From assembly GCA_019635275.1 (NCBI GenBank), contig JAHBZV010000003.1, positions 1 through 64,000 on the forward strand: 64,000 bases of DNA. The letters run 5' to 3'. The position numbers and the translations under genes are program-made. Below, in pieces: positions 32,617 through 40,609 of the stretch; position 1 is the stretch's first letter, and the number at the start of each line of letters is the position of its first letter. The DNA is from Burkholderiaceae bacterium (GTDB taxonomy: Bacteria; Pseudomonadota; Gammaproteobacteria; Burkholderiales; Burkholderiaceae_E). Below the pieces are notes generated by a model. That model ran no database searches, was not told the DNA's origin, and worked only from the letters and a program-made list of their open reading frames with translations.

Positions 32617-34545
32617 CTAGTCCGCCTTTTCCTTCACGTAGCTTCCCGGCGCCGGCTCGATCGGCCGGTAGCGTGAATTGCCCGGCTGCCTGGGGGCGGG
32701 ATTCGGCTCGCCCGTGAACGAGGACAGCCAGCGAGCCCAATCGGGCCACCAGCTGCCCGGGTGGTCGGTGGCTGCCGCGAGCCAGTCGTCGGCGCTGTCG
32801 GGCAGCGACTCGCCGATCCAGTGATTGCGCTTGCCCTTGGACGCCGGGTTGATGACGCCGGCGATGTGGCCGCTGGCGCCGAGCACGAAGCGCAGGGGGC
32901 CCGAAAGCAGTTTCGTCGATTCGTAGGCGCCATGCCACGGCACGATGTGGTCTTCGCGCGAGCCGTACAGGTAGGTCGGTACGCCGATCTCGCCCAGGTC
33001 GACCGGGACGCCGCAGCAGATCAGTCTCCCAGGTTCGCGCAACTCGTTCTGCAGGTAGGTGTGGCGCAGGTACCAGCTGTACATCGGCCCGGGCAGGTTG
33101 GTGCTGTCGGAATTCCAGTAGAGCAGGTCGAACGCCGGCGGCGCTTCACCCTTCAGGTAATTGCTGACGACGTAGTTCCAGACGAGGTCGTTGGGGCGCA
33201 GGAAGTTGAAGGTGACGGCCAGTTCGCGTCCGTGGACCAGGCCGCCATGGCCGATCGTCGACTCGCGATAGGCGACGAAGTTCTCGTCGATGAACACGCC
33301 GAGCACACCGGGCTCGGAGAAGTCGAGGAAGGTCGTGAGCAGCGTCATCGACTCGATCCACTGCTCGCCGCGCGCCGCGAGCACCGCGGCGGCGGTGCCC
33401 AGCAACGTGCCGCCGACACAGAAGCCGAGCACGTTGATCCGCTCCTGCCCGCTGATCTCGCGCACGACGCGCATCGCCTGGATGACGCCGGTCTCGAGAT
33501 AGTCGTCCCAGGTGAGATGCCCCTGGTCGGCCTTCACGTTCTTCCAGGACAGCATGAACACGGTATGGCCCTGGGCCACCGCGTACGCGACCAGCGAGTT
33601 CTCGGGCTGCAGGTCGAGGATGTAGAACTTGTTGATGCACGGCGGCACCATCAGCAGCGGCCGTGAGTGGACCGTCGGCGTCGACGGTGCGTACTGGATG
33701 ATCTGGATCAGCTCGTTCTGGTAGACGACTGCGCCCGCAGACGTCGCGACGTTGCGCCCCACCTCGAACGCGGTCTCGTCGGTCTGCGAGATGCGCCCCC
33801 TGTTCAGGTCGCCGAGCAGGTTCTGCATGCCCTGCCGCAGGCTCTCGCCCTTCGTCTCGATCAGCCGCTTCTGCGCTTCGGGGTTGGTCGCCAGGAAGTT
33901 CGCCGGGGACATCGCGTCGACCCACTGCTGCGTCGCGAAACGGATCCGGTTGCGCGCCTGCTTGTCGCCCTCGACGGCGTCGGCGAGCCGCTGCATGAAC
34001 TCGGCGTTGAGCTGGTAGAGCCCGGCCGCCCAGGCGAACGGGCCATGCTTCCAGGCGTCGCCGGCGAAGCGCCGATCGCGCGAGTCCGGCACCGGCGCGC
34101 CGCTCATCAGCGCGCCCAGCCGCTGCATGTATTCGGCCTGGATCTCGCCGAGGCGTTCGCCGGAGAGATGCACGGGCGCGGCGCCCGCCCGCCGGGCCGC
34201 CCCACCGTGGCCCCCCCGCGCGGCGGCCTGCGGCTGCGACGGCGCGGCGCCGCGTGCGCGCGGTTTCCCGGTGCCTTGCGTGCCAGTGGAAGCGCCCTGG
34301 GCGGGCTCGGTCGCGCGCCGGGGCGTCTTGCCGGCTCGTGATGCCTTCGTCGCCCGGCGCGGCGCCTTCGCGGCCTGTGGCGCTGTCTTCGCTGCCGGCG
34401 TGTCCGGCGCGGCGCCCGGCTTGCCGCGGGTCGGGCGTTTCGTTACCGGCGCCCCGGGGTCCGATGGAGAAGCTGCAGCGGCGGACGCCCTCGTGTTGCG
34501 ACGCCGCGAAACCGCGGCTGCCTTCCCTCGCGACGCATCCGGCAT
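32617..34545 (-). CDS. phaC: Class I polyhydroxyalkanoate synthase with long basic N-terminal tail
   Basis: The 642-residue enzyme polymerises 3-hydroxyacyl-CoA. The alpha/beta-hydrolase triad is seen as Cys376 in GFCVGGT, Asp532 in GSREDHIVPW and His560 in GASGHIAGV. The first ~125 residues are rich in Ala, Lys, Arg, Pro and Gly (for example APRRATKASRAGKTPRRAT), longer and more basic than the tail of the C. necator enzyme, whose catalytic cysteine is Cys319. The start at 34545 is supported by GGAGACGAGG just upstream, so the tail is probably real. It heads phaC-phaB-phaR. Confidence 0.93.
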   Translation of the reverse strand: MPDASRGKAAAVSRRRNTRASAAAASPSDPGAPVTKRPTRGKPGAAPDTPAAKTAPQAAKAPRRATKASRAGKTPRRATEPAQGASTGTQGTGKPRARGAAPSQPQAAARGGHGGAARRAGAAPVHLSGERLGEIQAEYMQRLGALMSGAPVPDSRDRRFAGDAWKHGPFAWAAGLYQLNAEFMQRLADAVEGDKQARNRIRFATQQWVDAMSPANFLATNPEAQKRLIETKGESLRQGMQNLLGDLNRGRISQTDETAFEVGRNVATSAGAVVYQNELIQIIQYAPSTPTVHSRPLLMVPPCINKFYILDLQPENSLVAYAVAQGHTVFMLSWKNVKADQGHLTWDDYLETGVIQAMRVVREISGQERINVLGFCVGGTLLGTAAAVLAARGEQWIESMTLLTTFLDFSEPGVLGVFIDENFVAYRESTIGHGGLVHGRELAVTFNFLRPNDLVWNYVVSNYLKGEAPPAFDLLYWNSDSTNLPGPMYSWYLRHTYLQNELREPGRLICCGVPVDLGEIGVPTYLYGSREDHIVPWHGAYESTKLLSGPLRFVLGASGHIAGVINPASKGKRNHWIGESLPDSADDWLAAATDHPGSWWPDWARWLSSFTGEPNPAPRQPGNSRYRPIEPAPGSYVKEKAD

Positions 34546-34691
34546 CCTCGTCTCCGCTCCCGCTCCGGCTCACCTGTTGGGGCCATTCTGCACCGCGGGA
34601 TGATTTTGTCAACGCAACGCAGCGAAGCTAGGCGTAATCCCGCATCGATCGCCGCGGTTCGCTCGCGCAGGCGTTCCGGGCGCGCGACCGA

Positions 34692-35552
34692 TCAGCGGGA
34701 ATCGAGCCAGATCAGCGACGCCATGCGCCCGCTGACGCGGTCGCGGCGATGCGAATAGAAGCGCTCGCGCTCGTGCACCGTGCAGTGCTCGCCTCCACTC
34801 ACGCGACTCACGCCGACGCGCGCGAGCCGGATGCGCGCCAGCCGGTACAGGTCGGCCAGCCACTTGCCCTCGCGCGGGCCGGGCACGAAGGCTGCGGCGG
34901 CGGCCGGATCCTGGTCGCAGAACGCATGGACCACGTCGTCGCCGACTTCGAACGTACGAGGCCCGATGGCCGGCCCGAGCCAGGCGATCACCTCCGCGTC
35001 GCGTCCGGCCTGCGCGCGCAGCGCGTCGACGCTGCGCTCGACGACACCCGCTGCGAGCCCGCGCCACCCCGCGTGCGCGACGGCCACCGCCCGGGCCCGC
35101 GAATCGGCCAGCAGCACCGGCAGGCAATCGGCGGTGAGCACGGCCAGCACGACCCCGGCCGCGTCCGTCACCGCCGCGTCGGCTTCAGGCTCGCGAGGAT
35201 CGTCCTCGCGCGCTGCTTCCGAGCGGCTCGCTGCGTCGACCCGCGCCGGCGAGGCGACGTGGACGGCCGTGCCGTGCACTTGCCGCAGCCAGCGCGGCGG
35301 GGACGGCAGCAACGCTTCGAGCCGCGCCCGATTGCAGGCGACGTCCGCCGGATCGTCGCCGCAGTGCATGCCCAGGTTCAGCCCTCCGGCGCTGCCGTCG
35401 GCGAGCCCCCACGGGCCGCGGCTCACGCCGCCGCGGCGTCCCGTGACGAACGCCTTGACGCGCGGCGGCGCGTCCCAGTCGGGCAGCAACTCCGCGAAGC
35501 GGGCCCAGGCCGGGACAGGGGCGCGCTTGCCGGCAGGGTCGCTCGTGCTCAT
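34692..35552 (-). CDS. pgeF: Peptidoglycan editing factor PgeF (YfiH, multicopper-fold)
   Basis: The 286-residue laccase-domain protein removes wrongly placed residues (such as Ser in place of Ala) from murein precursors. Key histidine/cysteine motifs: RWLRQVHGTAVHVA near residues 97-110, LTADCLPVLL near 150-159, AVAHAGWRGLAAGVVE near 170-185 and FYSHRRD near the C-terminus. The ATG at 35552 overlaps the rluD stop as ATGA. The rluD-pgeF order is the conserved one in proteobacteria. Confidence 0.92.
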   Translation of the reverse strand: MSTSDPAGKRAPVPAWARFAELLPDWDAPPRVKAFVTGRRGGVSRGPWGLADGSAGGLNLGMHCGDDPADVACNRARLEALLPSPPRWLRQVHGTAVHVASPARVDAASRSEAAREDDPREPEADAAVTDAAGVVLAVLTADCLPVLLADSRARAVAVAHAGWRGLAAGVVERSVDALRAQAGRDAEVIAWLGPAIGPRTFEVGDDVVHAFCDQDPAAAAAFVPGPREGKWLADLYRLARIRLARVGVSRVSGGEHCTVHERERFYSHRRDRVSGRMASLIWLDSR

Positions 35553-36577
35553 CGCGTCCGGTCGTCGGTGTCGAACGGCGCCGCGGCCGCGCGCTGCGCC
35601 GCGACCGCGTCGATCCCGGCCGCCTCGCACAACGCAACCATGTCAGCCGGCATCGCCGACACCCAGCTCGCCGCGCGACCGTCGGCCGGGTGGCGCAGCC
35701 TCAGTTGCCACGCGTGCAGCGCCTGCCGGGCGAAGCCGGCCAGCGCGGCGCCGCCGTACAGCACGTCCCCGACCAGCGGATGCCCGATGCTTCGCAGGTG
35801 CACCCGGATCTGGTGGGTACGGCCGGACTCGAGGCGGCACTCGAGCAGGCTCACGTCGCGCTCGCCGATGCGGCCGTAGGCCAGCACGCGATACCACGTG
35901 CGCGCGGCGCGGCCGCGACCCGCCGGCACCGCGGCCATCCTCACCCGGGAGACCTCGTCGCGCGCGATCGCGGCGTCGATGCTGCCGCTCGCCGGGCAGC
36001 GGCCCATCGCCAGCGCCAGGTAGCGTCGGCCCATGCTGCGATCGGCCAGTTGCGCGGCGAGCGCGGCCATGGCCTGCTCGGTCTTGGCGACCACCAGCAG
36101 GCCGCTGGTGTCCCGGTCGAGCCGATGCACGATTCCGGCGCGGGGCAACGCGGCGAGCGCAGGTCGATGAAACAGCAGCCCGTTCATCAGCGTTCCGTGC
36201 CAGTTGCCCGCCGCAGGATGCACCACCAGCCCGGCAGGCTTGCACAGCACCAGCAGCTGTTCGTCCTCGTGAACCACGTCGATCGGCACGGGCTCGGCGG
36301 CGAACGCAGTGTCGGCCTCGCGCGGCTGCGGCTCGACGACGATGGTCTCGATGCCGCGCAGGCGCGTCTTGCCGGGCAGCACGCGGTCGTCGCAGCGCAC
36401 GGCCCCGAGCGCAATCCAGCGCTGCAGCCGCGTGCGCGAGACCTCGGGCAGCCGCGAGGCGACGAATCGGTCCAGGCGCTCGCCGGCGGCGCCGGCTGCG
36501 TCGATCTCGACGGTCTTTGCCGGCGCAAGGTCGGGGTCGGGGAGATCTTCGGGGGGCTTGGCTATAATCGGGCGCAT
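35549..36577 (-). CDS. rluD: 23S rRNA pseudouridine synthase RluD
   Basis: The 342-residue enzyme modifies uridines in helix 69 of 23S rRNA. An S4-like domain (GERLDRFVASRLPEVSRTRLQRWI) is followed by the catalytic region with the conserved HRLDRDTSGLLVVAKT, where the nucleophile is the Asp of RLDRDTSG, and LESGRTHQIRVHLRSIGHPLVGD. The start chosen is the ATG at 36577 (MRPIIAKPPEDLPDPD), which overlaps the bamD start on the other strand (CATG). An upstream in-frame start would lie inside bamD. Confidence 0.9.
   Translation of the reverse strand: MRPIIAKPPEDLPDPDLAPAKTVEIDAAGAAGERLDRFVASRLPEVSRTRLQRWIALGAVRCDDRVLPGKTRLRGIETIVVEPQPREADTAFAAEPVPIDVVHEDEQLLVLCKPAGLVVHPAAGNWHGTLMNGLLFHRPALAALPRAGIVHRLDRDTSGLLVVAKTEQAMAALAAQLADRSMGRRYLALAMGRCPASGSIDAAIARDEVSRVRMAAVPAGRGRAARTWYRVLAYGRIGERDVSLLECRLESGRTHQIRVHLRSIGHPLVGDVLYGGAALAGFARQALHAWQLRLRHPADGRAASWVSAMPADMVALCEAAGIDAVAAQRAAAAPFDTDDRTR
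36563..36568 (+). promoter_or_regulatory. TATAAT -10 box of bamD, possibly leaderless
   Basis: A perfect TATAAT lies 7 bp upstream of the bamD ATG at 36576. A start of transcription 7-8 nt after the box would fall on the A or next base of that ATG, implying a leaderless or nearly leaderless mRNA. No good -35 hexamer was found. The box lies inside the rluD coding region on the other strand. Confidence 0.5.
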
Positions 36578-37382
36578 GAGAACCTTCGTGTCCCGGCTTC
36601 GCATGCTCAGCGCGGCCGCGTTCGTTTCGCTGGCCGCCTGCAGCACCGCCGATCCGCCCGACCCGACGATCGGATGGACACCCGAGCGATTATATGCAGA
36701 GGCCCGCGACGAATTGGCCTCGGGCAACCGCCAGGCGGCGATCAAGCTCCTCGAGAAGCTCGAGTCACGTTACCCGTTCGGCCACTGGGCCGAGCAGGCG
36801 CAGCTCGACATCGCCTGGGCGCAGTTCAAGGACAACGAACGGGCGCTGTCGCTCGCCGCGATCGACCGGTTCATGAAGCTGCACCCGAACCACCCGGCGC
36901 TCGACTACGCGCTCTACCTGAAGGGCCTGGTCAATTTCAACGAGCAGGAGGGACTGCTGGCCCGCTTCGGCAACCAGGACCTCTCCGAGCGCGACCAGGC
37001 TGCGCTGCGCGAGTCGTTCGACGCCTTCAAGGAGCTGGTGACCCGTTTTCCGGACAGCAAGTACGCGCCCGACGCCGAGTCACGGATGCGCTACCTGGTG
37101 AACTCGATGGCGCGGGGCAAGGTCCACATCGCCCGCTACTACTACAGCCGCGGCGCCTATGTCGCAGCCGCCAACCGCGCCCAGGAAGTGATCCGCGACT
37201 ACCAGGAGGCACCCGCGCTCGAGGAGGCGCTCTACCTGCTGGTGCGCTCCTACGAGAAGCTCGGGCTGGACGACATGCGCGCGGACGCCGAGCGCGTGCT
37301 CCGGCGCAGCTTCCCCAACAGCGAGCTGCTCACGAAGGGCTTCCCGGAAGACGATCGCCGCTGGTGGCAGGTCTGGCGCTGA
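36576..37382 (+). CDS. bamD: Outer-membrane assembly lipoprotein BamD
   Basis: The 268-residue lipoprotein is the essential partner of BamA in inserting outer-membrane proteins. The signal MRTFVSRLRMLSAAAFVSLAAC ends in the lipobox LAAC with the lipidated Cys22. Five TPR-like repeats follow (LYAEARDELASGNRQAAIKL and onward), with the family features RYPFGHWAEQAQLDIAWA and YYYSRGAYVAAANRAQEVI (in part). No ribosome site precedes the ATG at 36576, consistent with the possible leaderless start. The last 53 bp overlap the 3' end of the DinG/YoaA gene. Confidence 0.92.
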   Translation: MRTFVSRLRMLSAAAFVSLAACSTADPPDPTIGWTPERLYAEARDELASGNRQAAIKLLEKLESRYPFGHWAEQAQLDIAWAQFKDNERALSLAAIDRFMKLHPNHPALDYALYLKGLVNFNEQEGLLARFGNQDLSERDQAALRESFDAFKELVTRFPDSKYAPDAESRMRYLVNSMARGKVHIARYYYSRGAYVAAANRAQEVIRDYQEAPALEEALYLLVRSYEKLGLDDMRADAERVLRRSFPNSELLTKGFPEDDRRWWQVWR

Positions 37383-39462
37383 CGCCGGGCACCCCGTCGC
37401 CACAGAACCCGATCGCTTCGCTCTCCTCGCGAGTGAGCCGGAACGGCGGCAGGCTGGCCACGAGGCTGCGCCCGTAGGGCTTGTCGAGCAGCCGCTCGTC
37501 GCAGATCGCCAGGACCCCGCGGTCGGATTCCGACCGGATCAGGCGCCCCGCGCCCTGCTTCAGCGCCATCGCCGCGGCCGGCAGCTGGATCTGCCTGAAC
37601 GGATCGCCGCCGGCGCGGCGCATCGCGTCGATGCGCGCGCGCAGGATCGGGTCGTCGGGCGCCGCGAACGGCAGCTTGTCGATGATTACCAGCGACAGCT
37701 GCGGCCCGACGACGTCGACCCCCTCCCAGAAGCTGGCGCTGCCCACCAGCACCGGGCTGCGAAGCGCGCGAAAGCGCTCGATCAGGACCAGCCGCGACGC
37801 CTGGCCCTGCACCAGCAGCTCCAGGCCCAGCCCCGACTCGCGGATCCGCGCGCCCAGCAGCGCCGCCTGCTGCTCGACCATGCGCAGGCTGGTGCAGAGC
37901 ACGAATGCGCGGCCACCATTGGCTACGATCAGCGGCCACGTCGCCTCGGCGACGCGACTCGCGAAACCGGGCGAGGCCGGATCGCCGCAGTGGCGCGGCA
38001 CGTAGAGCAGCGCACGGCGTGCGAAGTCGAACGGGCTCTCCCAGCGCAGCGTGCGCGCGCCCTCGAGCCCCATGGCGGAAACGAAGTGGTCGAAGCGACC
38101 GGCGACCGCCAGCGTCGCCGACGTGAAGATCCACGCTCGCGGCGCCGATTCGCGGTGACGGCGAAAGGTCTCGGCCACCGAGAGCGGCGTTTCGTGCAGG
38201 GTCACGCCCGACTGGTGTACCTCGGCCCACAGGATCGACGGCGTTTCGCCGGGCTCTTCGCCGGCGGCTCCGGCGGCCGTCGCGCCGGTGTCGCGGTCGA
38301 GCCCGTCGAGCCAGCCCTGCAGGCGCTGGGCGAGCTCCTGCGCGCGCAGGCGAAGGCGCGCGAGGTCGCGGCTGCGCTCGGCCGCCGCGTCGAGCGCGGG
38401 CAACGCGAGCCCGCCGACGAGGTCCGCCACGGCTTCGCGCAGCGCCGCATGGCTGCGCAGCTGTCGCGCGTCGAGCCGTCCCGGGCGGCCCGCCGCCAGC
38501 CTGAGCACGCGTACCCCCTGCTCGATCGCCGACGTGGGCTGCGTCCAGTCGGCGGCGTCGCGTGCGTCGGCCAGGCCGACGCGCAGCAGGTCGCGCGCGA
38601 AGTCGAGTAGCTGCCGGGTCGACACGCTGCGCCCGAAGAACTGCGTCGCGATCTCGGGCAATTGGTGCGCTTCGTCGAAGACCAGCGCGTCGGCGCTCGG
38701 CAGCAGCTCGGCAATGCCCTCGTCGCGCAGCGCCAGGTCGGCGCAGAACAGATGGTGGTTGACGACCACGACGTCGGCCTGTTGCGCCGCCTGGCGCGCC
38801 CGGAACACGAAGCAGTCGGCCAGGTCGGGGCAGTCCTGTCCCAGGCAGTTCTCGCGCGTCGAGGTGGCCCGCGCCCACGCCGGCGCGTCCTCGGCGATGC
38901 CCGGCGCCTCGCTGCGGTCGCCGCTCGCCGAGATCGCGGCGAAACGCTCGATCCGCCGCAATACCGCGATGTCCTCGCGCCGTTCGAATCGCCCCTCTTC
39001 GAGATTGCGCCGCAGGTGGTGGCGGCACACGTAGTTCGACCGGCCCTTCAGGAGCGCCATCGTCGTGCCGACCCCGAGCGCTTCGCGCACGCGCGGCAGG
39101 TCGCGGTGGTACAGCTGGTCCTGCAGCGTGCGGGTGCCGGTGCTGACGAGCACCCTGCCGCCCGACAGCAGCGCGGGCACCAGATAGGCGAATGTCTTGC
39201 CGGTGCCGGTGCCCGCCTCGGCGACCAGCGTGCCGCCCGGCGCGGCGCAGGGTGCGCCGCCGTCGCCTGCGGCCGCGACAGCCGCCGCGCCGGCGCGCGC
39301 CGGGTCCGAGGCCGAGGCGATCGCCGCCGCCACCGCGATCGCCATCTCGCGCTGGCCCGCCCGCACGACGAACCCCGGCTGAGAGCGCGCCAGCGGGCCG
39401 TCGGGCGCAAAGGCCGCGGCCACCGCGGCATCGAGCCGCGCAGCGGCCGCAGGGTCGGGCAT
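37330..39462 (-). CDS. DinG/YoaA-family ATP-dependent DNA helicase (Fe-S, XPD-like)
   Basis: The 710-residue superfamily 2 helicase unwinds 5'-to-3'. Walker A EAGTGTGKTFAYL near residues 82-94, and four Fe-S cysteines between motifs Ia and II: YVCRHH near 146 and ENCLGQDCPDLADCF near 205-219; DEAH box FDEAHQLP near 263; C-terminal motifs GSASFWEGVDVVG and QGAGRLIRSESDRG. Length and layout fit YoaA more than DinG. It follows the DUF465 gene with a one-base overlap. Its last residues (53 bp) run antisense to bamD. Confidence 0.92.
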   Translation of the reverse strand: MPDPAAAARLDAAVAAAFAPDGPLARSQPGFVVRAGQREMAIAVAAAIASASDPARAGAAAVAAAGDGGAPCAAPGGTLVAEAGTGTGKTFAYLVPALLSGGRVLVSTGTRTLQDQLYHRDLPRVREALGVGTTMALLKGRSNYVCRHHLRRNLEEGRFERREDIAVLRRIERFAAISASGDRSEAPGIAEDAPAWARATSTRENCLGQDCPDLADCFVFRARQAAQQADVVVVNHHLFCADLALRDEGIAELLPSADALVFDEAHQLPEIATQFFGRSVSTRQLLDFARDLLRVGLADARDAADWTQPTSAIEQGVRVLRLAAGRPGRLDARQLRSHAALREAVADLVGGLALPALDAAAERSRDLARLRLRAQELAQRLQGWLDGLDRDTGATAAGAAGEEPGETPSILWAEVHQSGVTLHETPLSVAETFRRHRESAPRAWIFTSATLAVAGRFDHFVSAMGLEGARTLRWESPFDFARRALLYVPRHCGDPASPGFASRVAEATWPLIVANGGRAFVLCTSLRMVEQQAALLGARIRESGLGLELLVQGQASRLVLIERFRALRSPVLVGSASFWEGVDVVGPQLSLVIIDKLPFAAPDDPILRARIDAMRRAGGDPFRQIQLPAAAMALKQGAGRLIRSESDRGVLAICDERLLDKPYGRSLVASLPPFRLTREESEAIGFCGDGVPGVSARPATSGDRLPGSPS

Positions 39463-39701
39463 CAGGCGGGCTCGTCCGGCACCAGCTGCATCTGCAACAG
39501 CGTGATCGCGTCCTTGATGCGCAGCTTGCGCTTCTTGAGCCGGCGCAGTTGCAGCTCGTCGAACCGGGGTTGATGGCCCATCGCGGCGATCATCGCGTCC
39601 AGCCCCCGGTGCTCGAGTTGCAGTTCGGCAATGCGCTGCCGGATCGCGTCGGCAGCGAAAGCGCCTGCGTTGGGCGACTCGGGGCCGGGGTATTCGGTCA
39701 T
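39462..39701 (-). CDS. DUF465 (YdcH-like) small helical protein
   Basis: The 79-residue protein contains the DUF465 core: IRQRIAELQLEHRGLDAMIA then RFDELQLRRLKKRKLRIKDAI, ending LLQMQL, all predicted helical and charged. The family is widespread and its function is not known. The ATG at 39701 has no good ribosome site; an in-frame start 22 codons earlier at 39767 is possible. The stop shares one base with the helicase start (TGATG), so the two are coupled. Confidence 0.85.
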   Translation of the reverse strand: MTEYPGPESPNAGAFAADAIRQRIAELQLEHRGLDAMIAAMGHQPRFDELQLRRLKKRKLRIKDAITLLQMQLVPDEPA

Positions 39702-39763
39702 GTCAGGGAGGTCGCTGCCGGGCTGGATCGACCTTGCATGATACGTCGCAGGCTCGGCGGAAC

Positions 39764-40606
39764 TCAATCCTGGGCAGGGCCAGCGGGATGGCGACGCTGC
39801 GCCGCCGCCGCCCTTGCCGCGCGCTCGGCATCGCGACGCAGCGCCTGCGCGCGCTGCTTCGCGAGCCTCGCGTCGTGTTCGGCGTTGCGGCGCTCCACGT
39901 CGCGAAGCCGCTGCTCATGACGCGCAGCGTTCGCCGCCGCCGCCGCGTCGCGCTGGCGCGCCTGCTCCCGGCGCCGCTCGAGCTCGGCCTCGCGTTCGGC
40001 GCGCCGCTTGCGCTCGACCTGCGCCTCGCGGGCACGTTGCGCGTCGCGCGCGTCACGCTGCGCCTGCGCCTCCCGATGCTGGTCGATCCGTCCCTGCTGG
40101 CGTTCGCGCGCCTCGTCGCGACGGCGCTGCTGCGCCCGCTGCTCGGCGTCCCGCGCGCCGGCATCGGAGGCCCGGGCGCGGTTCTCCGCGCGCGCGTGCT
40201 CTTCGCGCAGCACCGCGCGTGCCGACACCTCGCGCTCCTTCAGGCGCCGGCGGTCGTTGCGCTCGCGCTCGCGGGCGTCCTGCAGGCAGTCGTTGACGAG
40301 GATGCGCCCCCGGCACGCGGCCTCGTCGGCGCGCCGCCGGGCGGTCAGCTGCGCGCGCTCGCGCTCGATCGCCTGCAGCTCGCGCCGCGCCGCGCCGGCA
40401 TCGGCGGGTGCGGAGGCCGCTGCGGGGGCCGCTCCGGTCGACGCTGCGGCCGGCAGCGAATCCGCGCCTTGGGCGGCCGCGTCGATCGCCAGCGTCGCGG
40501 CCACCGCCGCCACGACCGCCACGGCCGCCACAACGGGCCGCAAGGCCGGCCCGCCGCGCCGGGCCGCCTCCGCGCGCGCGCGATGCCCGCCGAGCCGCGC
40601 CATCAT
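39764..40606 (-). CDS. Ala/Arg-rich coiled-coil protein with N-terminal membrane segment
   Basis: The 280-residue protein is not assigned a function. After a basic leader comes one hydrophobic segment (PVVAAVAVVAAVAATLAIDAAAQ, about residues 24-46), a low-complexity Ala linker, then a long charged helical region of Arg, Glu, Gln and Ala (about residues 70-275) that should form a coiled coil. One conserved-looking block, ACRGRILVNDCLQDARERER near 97-116, holds a Cys pair 10 residues apart. It could be an exported or periplasm-facing helix protein. It lies 4 bp after zapE and may be co-transcribed with it. Confidence 0.65.
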   Translation of the reverse strand: MMARLGGHRARAEAARRGGPALRPVVAAVAVVAAVAATLAIDAAAQGADSLPAAASTGAAPAAASAPADAGAARRELQAIERERAQLTARRRADEAACRGRILVNDCLQDARERERNDRRRLKEREVSARAVLREEHARAENRARASDAGARDAEQRAQQRRRDEARERQQGRIDQHREAQAQRDARDAQRAREAQVERKRRAEREAELERRREQARQRDAAAAANAARHEQRLRDVERRNAEHDARLAKQRAQALRRDAERAARAAAAQRRHPAGPAQD

Positions 40607-40609
40607 GCG

